From positions 14,024,734 to 14,088,733 of the forward strand of contig NC_134651.1 in assembly GCF_030463565.1 (NCBI RefSeq): a DNA stretch of 64,000 nucleotides, read 5' to 3'. Positions 37,684 through 49,700 of the stretch are shown piece by piece. Within the stretch, counting starts at the first letter, position 1; the number at the start of each line of letters is the position of its first letter. This DNA comes from Pelecanus crispus. Lineage: Eukaryota; Chordata; Aves; Pelecaniformes; Pelecanidae. Under the pieces are notes generated by a model. The model was given only the letters and a program-made list of their open reading frames with translations. It was not told the DNA's origin and made no database searches. The position numbers and the translations under genes are program-made.

Positions 37684-40349
37684 ATGATGACATTGTGTGA
37701 CTACGAGACTGTTGTAGGAAGACCGTTCTCTTTGGGGCATATCACAGATTTCAAGTTTAAAGCAAAGCATCAGAGTGCTAGCAGCACTAGTACCTAAGAG
37801 TTGGTCCCTGCACTGTGTTGGTAGTACAAACCATCAGATCCTGTGACATTAATTCGGTCTTTTGGAAGAATCGTATGCCGCAGGAATGGAGCTGCACTGC
37901 AGAAACCATCCTGCCCCTACAGCTACCTCCCTCTTCATTGTGTGTGTGAGGTCTCAATTTCTTTAGCAAAGGTGGAGGATCCTCGTGTTTCATCTCAGCT
38001 GGCAAATGCTGGCATGGTCAGGGCATCCAGGAGGTTGTGATGACTCCCCTTGACCAGCCCTTGACTGTGCATGTGCCTTCCATGGCCTCTTGTCTTTTGT
38101 ATAGTGTGAGAGCAGCCAGGGCTGTGGTCAGCTGAGTCCCATTCCTGTAATGGAGAAATTGCTGCAATCTGACAGGCTCTGTGTCCGTCTGTCTCCACTG
38201 ATAAGATCTCTGGAGAGCCTGGAATGAACCAGAAGTAAATCACACTGTGCAAGGCTACTTGTTCTACCCAGCTATAAAATCAGAATTTTCCTACTAGGAG
38301 GCTGAGCATGGAACTCTTGGATACCTTGCTCATGGGAACAGAGACCTGGTGGCTCTTTGAGACAGCTGAAAGGAGCATGTTCCTGTGAGCGTAGTTAATG
38401 GATGTAAATATTAGCTTGCTGCAGAGTTCATGTATCACAGTGAAATGTAGTAGTTTATTTTGGCCTTGGGCCATGTAAATGGCCTTGCTCTAAACAAGAG
38501 AAACTCATCCAAAGTCAGTAGTTGTCCCTGCTTGCTTCAGGGCTGAATTCAGTCTGATTTGTGCAAAATGCAGGAGAGAATCACTGGAAAATAAGGATGA
38601 GTTAAGACATGCGTTCATTTCTCTAATGGCAAATGGAGAGGGAACCATGAGGGATATTTATTACAGAAATGATCCCACCACTGTTTACGCTCCCTCTCTT
38701 CTAGCATCTGAATCCCTAAATTCCCACCAAAAGTGCAGCATGTCGGTTCTGTCTGTCTAATCTGATGGCATAAAGATGTTTTATCTTTCTTCAGCATTTC
38801 CAGAGGGTAGGAGTACTTAATTTTGTTTCCTTCCTATGGAGTCTTCTTAAGTGACATTGGGAGCTGCTTGTAGATGGTAATAGAGAAGCCTTTGATTAGC
38901 AGCTGGCATTTCAGTTTGGATGAAGGAGGTGGGGGTCAACCCGCCCTCAGCTAGACCCCAGGAAAGAAAACTCACCTTCTCCCTGGCTTCTTGACCGTTT
39001 CTGAAGGCCTTATGGCTTCTGAGGAGGTCTGCAGCCCTTTGCATGGACCGTGCAGGGAAGAGCAGGCTTGCTCTGGGTTTGCTTTGTCTCTTAGAGATGA
39101 GCCCAGCAGAGGGAAAGCATTGTACAAAGGCTTTTCAGGTTTTCAGCATTGAAAAGGAAGGATTCAATATCCGCTGCTGGATTTTGAGTCGTACAGTTCA
39201 CATGTCCCGTTCTTGTTAATCTCTGCAATCTCAGGTGCTCTCTGCTTATGCTCAAAGCCCTTCTGCGTAACGCATATGTTATAGACAAGTTTATAAGGGA
39301 CATGTTTAAGCAAGCTCTGTGGCTTCTCTCTCCACCCTTGTAGCACACCCCGATGGAGCAGATTTCCCTGTCATCTCATGAGTGTGCTCCTGACAGTATC
39401 ACCATGCTCATTACCGCATCTGCCCGGCAGAACTCAGATGCTTTGATGAAGTTCAGCCTTTTAACCATCTCTTCTCCCTTTGTGATCCGACAGCACCCAG
39501 GAATATCAAATGCAACCTTCACCCCATTAATGAGAGCATCTAGTAAATGTCAGCTTTCGTGACTACCAGCTTATAAGTTGTCTCCTGGAAAACCTAGAAA
39601 CACAGGGAAATTAATTCTAGTGTGTGAGCAGCTCTGAGAGCTGAATGCCAGATACTGGAGCAGGCAGCAAGTGAAGCTCTGGCAGTGTACATTTATCTCA
39701 AATTACAGGAAATTGCACTCTGTAGTGGGAACGGAGAAGTCTGGGATTGTTTTCTGCCTATCTGTGCAGCTTTGAAAGAATAAACCTCTGTTCAGATCAT
39801 TTCCGAAAAGCGTACAAACCTGGCACTTGTTTACTCCTGCAAGATGGCAGTTCCAAGGAGGGTTTGACTGGAAAGAGCTGGTGGAGCCTTGTCCTGCCTT
39901 GACCTGCCTGCAGGAACAGGGTGAAGCGGTCGGGACTCTGGCAGCCGGCCTCTTCGCAGGTCACCAGCAGAGCTTGCAAATTCACATTGCACTGGCATGG
40001 TTGGCATGCCGAACTGTCAGACGCATGTTCAGTGCAAATGTGCTTCAGCTGCAGCTCGCTATTGCAAGTGCTTTCTGCACTCATTCTTAGAAACGAGCGT
40101 GTGTGCTGGCAGAATGAGGTCTCGGCAAAGGACCTTAGTGTTTTGGGAGCCAAAGCTTGGGATTTCTAGCCTGCAAGCATCTACCTTACTCCTTGTGCTC
40201 ATGGACATAGACTATTCCAGTAACTTAAGCCAATGAGCTCCGATGTCCTCTTCTGAGCCATCGCCTCCCAGGCTTGGAAAGCTTGTGCAGCTGCCTGCAG
40301 GCAGGACAACACTGCCATACAGATGTTTTTCTTAAGGAATCTTACTGAA

Positions 40350-40371
40350 ATAAATAATAATAATAATAAAA
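40350..40371. repeat. AAT microsatellite
   Basis: A short AATAAATAATAATAATAATA run lies directly upstream of the CR1 fragment in intron 1. Confidence 0.7.
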
Positions 40372-40420
40372 GAACATACCAGAATTAAAGGATCATTGGG
40401 TGGGCAGAGGAATAAACATA

Positions 40421-40542
40421 GAATCATAGAATCATTTAGGTTGGAAAAGACCTTTAAGATCATCAAGTCCAACCATTAATCTAACACTGCCAAGTCCACC
40501 ACTAAACTGTGTCCCTAAGCACCACATCTACACGTCTTCTGC
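40421..40542 (-). mobile_element. CR1 LINE 3' fragment
   Basis: The stretch begins ATAGAATCATAGAATCATTT, continues with AGGTTGGAAAAGACC and then the 'atcatcaagtccaacc' and 'gtccctaagcaccacatctacacg' blocks. This is the well-known reverse complement of the CR1 3' end, including the ATTCTATGAT-type terminal repeat units. The element is therefore inserted antisense to IL1RAP. It is 5'-truncated, as most CR1 copies are, to about 120 bases. It ends only about 90 bases before the acceptor of the signal-peptide exon. CR1 is the dominant interspersed repeat of birds and is the main clue to the organism. Confidence 0.93.
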
Positions 40543-40630
40543 ATACCATGTACACTCAGAGTTTAAAAAATTGTCTGCAGTGATGAAGTAGTGTAAAATA
40601 ACCAGAACCTCTGTGTCTGCTTTGTCTCAG

Positions 40631-40701
40631 CAGGATGAAGACAGTCGGTGCGCTGGTGGTTACGCTCTGGCTGTGCATGGTCACCCTTGGCAGCGGCTCA
40701 G
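40631..40701 (+). CDS. IL1RAP: IL1RAP coding exon 1 (signal peptide)
   Basis: The ATG at 40635 starts a basic-then-hydrophobic leader, [21 protein letters not shown], followed by SER. The mature human protein begins SERCDDW, so cleavage is expected after residue 21. The donor is GGCTCAG|GTAAGG at 40701/40702, phase 1. The acceptor is a tandem CAGCAG, so the exon begins at either 40631 or 40634, which changes only the 5' UTR. No other ATG in this exon competes. The leader itself differs from the mammalian one, as is normal for signal peptides. It was accepted because it has the right phase, position and hydrophobicity to splice to the Glu-Arg-Cys exon. Confidence 0.9.
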
Positions 40702-43700
40702 GTAAGGACATGGCACACGATGGGTCTGCCCACTTATCACGGGGAAGAGCTGATCTGAGGCCAGAGAAAGAAAACTGGCTGCAGGGATTTTTAAGCATTT
40801 ACAGTATTCCTGGGTGAAACGGTCACATGTAAAATACTTGAGCAAAATGCATGAAAATGATGTTCTGTGTGGGTATTGTATAATGCTCACGTGTAGAGGC
40901 TACGAGCATGGTGTAAATGGGTGCATTCGCAAATAGCAATAAGCACTACCGTGACCTAAAAGTCCTTTGCAAATTCAAGCTGCTCACTTGGTCAGTACTG
41001 TTACTCCCCTTCTGCGAGGCGTGAAACCAGGGCTTGGCACATGGTGCTGGCTTGTCACTGAGCTGCAAGCAGGACCCGGGCTTGAACCTGAACTCTGTTA
41101 TTCCTGATTGGATCCGGTGGGGGTTGAGATTCCGGCTCTTGGATTCTGACTCATGCCTCAGCAACGCAAGGGGAGAGGGGAACTTCTCAAGCAAGAGTAG
41201 CTCTCATGCCGGTCTCACTGAGTCACTTTCCTGACAGGAAATTTGTTGTCATGCTCGCGGCTCCTCTGGCACACGTTCAGCGCAGCTCTTGTGAAGAGGC
41301 AGATTGTGTGCATCTCCGCTACGGACTTCCTATTTGGGGGTGGAAGGAGACAGCATGATTTGCAGGAGGCGAGTGGAAAGGGGGAAGGAGGAAAGAACAG
41401 GCGCTGGCTTTATAGGGGGAAATGTTCAGAAATAAGGGCTGTGCAGGGTATCGAGCAAGTCTCCCCATGAGCCCTTGCCCCTCTGCAGCAGTGGCAAACA
41501 AGCAGTTCTAATACCCTGAGCAGATGAACAGCTCTAGTATTGTTGTCTCTTGGACCATGCTGAATTATTGGGGCCAGATTCACAACACACACCTCAGCAA
41601 GGTTCATTTCGGTGCTGGGCTCATCACAGAGGCTGAAGGCTGGGAGGTTTTTCTCCTTCTTTTCGCTGCCCAAGGGCGGCAGGCATTCACAGTAGGGTGT
41701 AGCCTTCAGTAGGGGATGTCCCATCCTGGCTAATGGGGGCCTGGTGGAAGTGGTGAGTAATGGGGAAACAGCAAAGGAGAAAGAATATATGGCCCAGGTC
41801 TCTTCCACTAAGCCCTAGGTAGTCAGAGTGCCTGGGGATTGCTGGGGAAATCCCTGCTTTATGTGTGCTTCTGGACGTGCTGTTCTGCTCTCCACCAACG
41901 CAATATCCTCCTCCTGCTGAGGCAGCGTTACGACACCCCATGTGCAGTCATCTCGGGCTCTTTCAGAAATGAGAGGTAGGTGCAATTGAATCAGGACTGC
42001 TCAGGAAATGTTAGAGCAACTCTAAAAGCTGAGACTGTCAGCTGGGAGCTGTGAAATGAGCACCCTGGTGTTTGGGTCACGCAGGCTTGTGCCAATTGGT
42101 CTGGCAGAACCCTCCATGCATTTCTGCAAGGTGTTTAGTGCTTTTTAAATGTTCTCCCTTTAGCAGAGGTTTTCTGTACAGGAGGGTTAGAGCCCTTGTA
42201 GAGTGCTGCAAAAGCATAAGTGTCAAAAGGTGATGCATGGGACACATGATCAGTTAAAATACATTTCTTCTGCAAATCCACTGTAGTGTAAGCATTTAAT
42301 TTCCTGCAGGTCTGTGGGTGACAGACCCACTCTTCAGTTCAGAGCTCCCTTTTTGTTCCATGGACATCATAAACCATTCTGGGCTGTCAAAATGTCTTTT
42401 GTTATTCATGACGGGCTTGTATGGCTGTTTGTACTTGGATGGAGGGGCAGCCGTCTGTGCAACCCTCTGTTACACTGCGGGGTTTCCTGGGACTGGCACC
42501 AAAAGGCAACTGGAGCTCGTTTCACCCTTGCGAAGTCGTAAACACAGACCAGTGTGGGAGACCGGACGTGCTCCGATAATGTTACAGCATTTGGATCTGC
42601 TTTTTATTCTCGGAGCAGGGAAGCGTAGGTGAGGGGAGCAGAGCGGAGGTTATCTGCAGTGAATGCAGAAGGGCTGTGCACAGTCCGCAGCTGCCCCAGT
42701 GGTCTCCTAACACCAAGCGAGGCCATGGAGATGGGTAGCTCTCACTGGGGAACTTAGCTCCTGGGATATTTAAGGTGTATAACTTGGTAGGGGGTTGTCA
42801 TTTCAGCTGGGTATTTTTTTGTGCTTTGCTGTAATGGCCACATATATGCTGTATTGTCAGGACCGCTGTCTCCAGCCCAGGCTGGCCAGGAGCTGGGGAA
42901 GGCGGGCGGCAGGGGCAGGAGTCCTGCCGTGGTTTGCTGCCGCTTTTCCTGCCTGCTGCTGCAGCCCTTCCCCGGGGAGCAGCGTGGTCAGCGGCACTGA
43001 CCAGACTGCCCCAAGCCAGGGGTGCTGGCTCTGCTGAGTCCCCAGCTCTCTGAGCTTACAGAGGGGATGAAGAGCAAACACTAAATTGCAGCTGTAAAAC
43101 ACCAGCACTCCTCTGGCTATAATGCAGATGGCCTTTCCATCCAGTTCAGCCAGTATGGCTGACAGTCTCTCTGGCAGTGTCAGAAAGCTTCAGCATTGTA
43201 CTGCACCCTATTTCTTACTGGAGAGGCAAATCTGCAAACTTTTTTTTTTTTCCTAATTTTGCTGACAGCACTGTGGCTCTAAACATGCGTTCCTCGGGCT
43301 TTGCTGTTTTTGCTGTGTATGGAGGCTGATGCTAAAACAAAATCAGTTGCTGAAGGAGAGCTGCAAGCTGGAAGAGGAAAGAAATGTGATCCGAGTAGTG
43401 TAAAGACTTGGAGTCTGAGACTGAATTTGTGCCTGAGTCTGCTACTCACTCATGCCATATGTGTGGGCAAATCTCTTCTGGCCTTGAGAATATACATGAT
43501 CTGCAGTGCCTGGGTTTGAACTCCTTACTTGTGATCTTTGGGAGATTGTTTGCAATGGTACTCAGGGTCTTCTGCTTTCCTTGCCTCAGCTAAGCCATCC
43601 TTAAGATGGAAATAAGGCTTAGATCTCTGCACTTGTGTTGTAGGATGCTTAATGAACACAGATGTTCTGATATCCAGAGAAGGATAGCAAAAACCGATGA

Positions 43701-46700
43701 ACCCATTTTTGGTCTTACAATGATTTCTTTGGCACTGCTGAAGTCATATAAATACACAGTGGCTTAAGAGATGAAAAACCAGTTGGACAAAGAACATCAC
43801 AGCCAGTATGAATGCAGAAAAATGTTATCTTCTTGTTTCCGAAGAAAGCTAGCCTATGTTAGACACTGACTTATTTAGAAGGTGTAGCAGTAGTTGTGCT
43901 CCTTGTTCCATTTTTCTCTCTCTGCTAACCAGGCTGCTCTCATTCTCGGAGAGCTCCCAGCTTTCGCAGGGCAAGGGCTGGGGAGGGGATCACGGTTAGG
44001 AGTATTGTCTTGGGGAATTAGAAAAGCAGAAGAATATTGCTGCCAGGAGAGGAAGAGCAGCCTTGTGCTGATTATCTAAGCAACCCGCCTAGAGTGAACA
44101 GGTGACTACTGTGCACAAATAGCCCTTTGGTGGGAGGAAACAGCGTGTTCACATAGGAAACTCCTCTGACAGCTCCCGTGGGGGCTATCAGATGGGCTGC
44201 GTGGTAGGATGAGCCCAGGACTGGGGCCAGCTTCTGCCCAGAGTGACACCCCTGCGTGGCAGGCAGGGGTGGTAAGGCAGCCAGGAACCTCTGTTCTGGG
44301 AGTTTTATTTCAGGCTTTGCTGTTATTTCCTGGGTTCTGAGCGTGTCTCTTACGCTCCCCCACGCCAGAGGCTATCAGGCGCTGGTTTTGTCCCCTCTGA
44401 AGTTGGCTCCAAAGTGCCAGGCGTCACGAGTGCTTCTGGATTCAGGTGGTGGCTGGAGCAGTGAAGGTCTGGCTGCAGTGAGCCAGAAACCGAGGTCCGG
44501 CTCCGGAGGTCAGAGCTGCCGCTGCACCATCTCTCTCAAGTGCCCATTTGCGCTGTCTGTCTCTCGCGCTTAGCAGAGAGGCAGAGCAGTTACTTATGGC
44601 CAGGGGAAATCTGCAGATTAATAAATTACTGTCTGTAAAACACTTTGAAGATGGAAAGCCCTGCGCAGCTCCTCAGGATTATTACTATGTAGCTCTTATT
44701 CTACTGATGGGGTTCCAGTGGCCTTATTTTCCTTATGATTTGTGACAGCCCCAGAAGCTGAGAAGCTTATTTGAGTGTGTAAAGTCAAAAGAAAAATAGA
44801 TTAAACTGCATTATTGTTTTCTAAAGATACTAAATCCCTCCCCCATCGTCTTCTCCTGGGATTTCCTGACTTCCTCCTACTCTTCCAATCTCAGCTGCTC
44901 GCTGTCCTAATTTAGGACATGATTTTATAACCATCCATACCCCTTGTTACGGTGGTTGTAGAAGTCTATGGTGCTTGGGGGCATGAAGTTACTCAACACT
45001 GAGGGTGTTGAAAGGTGCATGGCCCTGAAGTGGATGGAGATAAAACCTGCAGAGCAGAGCTGGCTTGGGTGCAGATGCATAACTGCAGCCACCAGCCTCC
45101 CTCCGCACCAGCCAGAGTCGTGCCTGCTGAGGAGATAAGACCTCGCTTCTGCTTCTTGTCAGCTGAGGAAATAGGTTGTGAGGGGTGAGTTCCGTGCAGG
45201 CGTCAACGTGATGTGACCCGTCTGCACAGAAGTGCGGAAAGGTATGGAAGAAAGCAGCCCCCTTTGGGTGTGTCGCTGATGTGATATTGAACGGTTGCTT
45301 TTGCTCCTCTGTGTGTATGAAATAAGGCGTCAGGGGACATCGGGGACCTGTCTCCTACCCTCCTTATCCATCACGTCTCCCTGCTGCAGCTGCACAGTTG
45401 TGCACTGTCTCACACATTTTATTGCATACAAGCAACTTCTGCCAGGCTTGTAGACTCTTATGGTGCATTTTACTGCCTGCTGCATTTTTTTCAGTTCCCA
45501 TCCTCATCTGAGAACAACTGCTGCAGCAGCTTTTTGTTAACGCAGATATTCTTGTGGATGTTTGTGGTGGGCAGTGCAGAATTGTTGACTGTATTTTAAA
45601 GCAGGCAGCAGAGACCCTGTCTAAGTGCAATAACTAGGCTGCATAGGTTTAACTAAGCAAGCCTGTGGCAGAGGCAGGAGTTGAGCCAGTCTGATGTCCC
45701 AGGCACAGAGAAGAGCCCCTGCCAGCTTGAGCGTAGCTCTATGATGGTGCTAATCAGGTAAACCTCCTTTTCATGCTGCCTCTCCTACAGGAGATTTTGC
45801 AACGGGCCGTTCTGGTTTTTCTCTCTGTCTCTCCTCCCATGCTGCTCTGCTTTGCTTCATGCAGCAATTTCCTCAATGAAGTGGGATGGAAAGTAGCTAT
45901 TTGCACCTTTTCTCCTTCAGGCTTTGAAGCAGTTCATACCCCTACCTTTATCGTTTTAATCTCAATTTTAAAAAAAGCCTCCAGGAAAACATGTCAAGCT
46001 TGCTAGAGAAAACCAAATACTACTTTTTTTTTTTTTTTTTGGCCCAGTTGCTGGAGGTAACCAAAATACTCTGTGCCATATACAGTAAACACAGCTTTAC
46101 ACCTTTACACACAGATGGAGAGTGAAGGCAGGGAGCTCACTGTGGAAGAGTTTTAAAACAACAATTGCCCCTCCCCATATTACAAGCTGTGCTTGATTAG
46201 ATAAGGAAACTCAGAGTCAGGAGCTATGGGCTCCATTACGGAACCATCGTTTGCTGGATGCAGTGCCTTGGCTGCTTCTGGCTGTGCTGAAGTCAACAGA
46301 AGTTTACACAGTCAGCTTGTTTTTCGTGAAGTTGGCAGAGAGGCGGACTGTCACACCTGTTTAAACTAGACTTTCAGGATCTAAAGTTAAACAACCACAA
46401 TGTATAAGTGCTTTTGGAAATGATGAGCTGTTCTGCAACAGAAAAGTACTTTTCCTTCTTCCTTTCTGGGCTCTCCTGTCTATTTAAATAATAAAAGTAG
46501 TTGGGGGCGGGGGGAGAGAGAGACTCCATCCTCATGTGCAGCATCCAGTGGAGCTGCTTCCATGGGGGCATCACGGCTCAGTGGCAACACAGGATGAGTA
46601 TGGTGAGACTTGGGAGAAGCGTAAAGCCACGCCACCAGTGCCATTGCAGCAGAACCGCACGGATGGGACCGCGCTGTGTGCTGCGTGTTGGAGCCGGTCG

Positions 46701-49700
46701 CAGGGAGGTTTGTACCAGGACTACTTGCATTTCCTTGCTCTGTTGGAGAGGCTGTGGGAAGAACGCAGTGAGGTTGTGACAGGCTGGTTTTGATGTGTTT
46801 CCACTGGAAGTCAGATTATAAATTCCTGCAGAGTTTGTGCAGCTTCCAGGCTGAGCCTCCAAGGCAGCGTTGAGCTACGATGAGTTTTTAGGCATTCTCT
46901 GACCACTGTCACTGCTGCAGAGGTAGTGGGAGCAAATGGTGAGAGCTAGCTGATCTTGGCTAGGGCTGACACAAATTCTCTGTCATTCCCACCAGTTTTA
47001 GCGTGTTTGGGTCTGTGCCTCTTCTCGCAGTTCGGGGAAGATGTTCTCATTTGTTTTGTTGCATGCTCCCCTCCTTCTGCCATGTTGTACAGTCAGATGG
47101 GATACAGACCGTGTGGGAAATGCTGCCCTGCCATGCTGCCTTATTGCTCAGCTGGTGAGCAAAGCACATGGCCGGGGAGCATGCTGCTGTGCAGCGGTCT
47201 TGTGCAGGATGCACGTGTGAAAGGAAAAAGGCAGACGCAGTGGAAGAGTGGGTGCTCGGGGTACCGGTGTAAATGGAAAGCACACCCACGCGTGGCTGCT
47301 GGCCACAGCTGGTACCTCCTGTGCTCACAGTTCTACTCCCATTCAGCCGGGCTTCCTCTGCTTCCTTCTCACTGACTGCTGTGAGCTTGAAAGAGGGTGG
47401 GGGAGATTTTTTTTTTTAAGGTACTAATGATTAATTCTCACTTAATCACTTTGCGTGACCAGCTTTTTCTGCCTTATTGATGCTGATTCTCGCATTGAGC
47501 TAACAGCTGGCCGGGCCATGCTCCCCGGGTGAAGGCTGACTCGTATCAGCTTTGCTTTAAGATAATGCAGCAGGGGTGGCTGAAGAAGGTAGGGAGCTGT
47601 GAGATAGTGCAGCCCCATCTGCTGCTACTGCTGAAATGGCATGGGGAAGGGGGTCTGCCGTGTCATTCAACCAGCAGCATTGATGGCTTTGTATCCTGCT
47701 GCCACTGCATGGTCCCAGTTTGTGTGCAAGGCAGGCCCCTTCCCAAAATTAGAGATGTTTAAGAGGGGCTCATCAATTTGGCAAATGGCAGGGTAATTTG
47801 TGCCGGCATGATAGATGGCCTTCCGTAAGAATGGCTCTATTATTTCTTCACAAAAATTCTAACTAGGTGAAGCCTTTATTTGTAGCCCCAGGAGAGGGCC
47901 AGGGAGGGAAGGAGTGGAGGCGGTGTAGAGCTGGTAGAGTTTTGGTGGTTTGAGAAATTTCTTAAAATGGAGGTACTTAAAATGACTGCATAGGAATGCC
48001 AAACTGTGGAGAAAATGGGACGGCATTTCTTGATGTGGCCTTGCTCTGGTTTTCTTTTTTGATCCCTGGGTTAAGCAGTTTCTCTCTTCTTGAAAAATCC
48101 AAATAATTGCACCAATTTAATCTCTGTTTTGACTGTGGGTGCTTTTAATGTTTTAATGGGTACTACAGATGCATTCAGGAGCATTTCAGGTGTGTGTATT
48201 CAGAGCTCTGTTCCCAAGGGGGTAAATCAGTGCAATAAGTGAAAGGTTGGGAAAGGTTTCCAGAAATGTCTGTTTTCACCTTTATGCAGCTGAGCAACAT
48301 CTTTTTTTTTTTTTTTTTCCTCCCCCTCCCTCTCCTTTTGTTTTCTACTTTGCATCTGGAGAAGCCACTTTCTTCAGCTTTCTTTGGCTTCTGAGAAGGA
48401 GTCTGTTTTGCAATACCTGGTGTTTAAGAGCATTGTAGCACCAGATTCAGAAATGGGACAGATCTGAGTATTTCTGTAACGGAAGAGGTTCCTGTCCCTT
48501 GTATCAGTAGTAGATACCCCTGTGAACACAGATTGCAACATACGGTCCAAGCAAGGGAGATGTTTGGAGTTAACTTTGCCAGTTCACGTAGTTCCCAGTG
48601 TGCACCAGGGAGGAGCAGTAGCACAGCAGCCTGCTCTTATCTTTATCTCAAGGCACGTGAAATCAAGATGGGCATCCTTACCCTGCCCTCTCTGTCTGCA
48701 CTTTCTCTTCTGATGCTGGAGGGGGGTGTTTCCTTCTACCATGCAGCCTCCCTCTAGCCTGTATAATCCTCATCCCTTTGCCCAAGCAGGACTGTGGAAA
48801 CAGGACTGTTTCTTGCCTTTTTCCTGCGTTGTCTGTCACGGGTAGGTATTATGGGTCACGGGCTGCCCTGCTGTGTGATTACAGAGCACCGAGCAGTAAG
48901 AGGGGTCAGCTGAGGCATCTGCAGTACACCTTGTCAGTAATGAGAAAAAGATGGCTTCTTTCAAGTGTTTTGCAGAGGCATTTCTAGGAAGATGCACTTG
49001 TGGGATGGTGGATTTTTAGAGAATTTTATTGTATCCCTCAGTTGTGTGTGCAGTGCTCCGTTTGCCACAGCATGGGAGGGACCACGGAGTTGCATATGGC
49101 TCCCCCATCTCTTCACTGGTTTCCATTTGTTAGTGAACCTCTGAAGTCCGAGCATGAATGCTGATCCCACTTGATGTAATCAGGAGCTGCTCTTAGCTCC
49201 AGTGGCTGTTTTGAGCAGGAGACATTTCAAGAGAGAAGAAACTTGCTTCCTAGGCTTAGCCAGTGAAAACAAGGGTGAGTTGCCGCAAATGAGCATAGCA
49301 CTGTAGAAGTTAGTGCTGTTTCTCACAATTAGAACTGGGTGCTTGCATATTCTTTCTCCAGTGCCCCTTCAAATATTGTTACTGGAGTCAGGATATATCA
49401 GTGTGTGTGTATATTGCACCCCCCTCGCCCATAGTGGGAGCTGCTTTATGCCAGTGAGGTTCAGTGTGAAGTCATGCCATTTTTTTTCAGGCTATCTCCA
49501 GTTTAGACTGACATCCAAGTAGCTGCATGCTGATGTTAGCAGCAAATAGGCTCTGAATATCTAATAAAGGTTAAAATAGTGGAAGAGGCACAAAATGTTG
49601 CAGGGAGCTGTTGGATGCAAATAAAATTATAGCAATAATAATGTGAGCATCCTCTACTTTACGCGTGAGGAGTGCAGCTGGCTGTCTAGGCTTGACCCAT

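Larger units (their letters stand above)
24589..40630 (+). other. IL1RAP: Intron 1 of IL1RAP
   Basis: About 16 kb separate the CpG-island donor (GTGAGC) from the acceptor of the signal-peptide exon (TTTGTCTCAG). No coding exon is recognisable inside. It holds the 3' part of the CpG island, a GA-rich stretch near 28668-28710 followed by an ATG and a consensus donor (28716-28758), a G-rich run at 37654-37683, long T-runs at 34630-34646, and an antisense CR1 tail just before exon 2. Many small open frames are present, but none resembles a known protein. Large first introns of immune receptor genes often carry enhancers, so conserved blocks here would be of interest. Confidence 0.6.
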
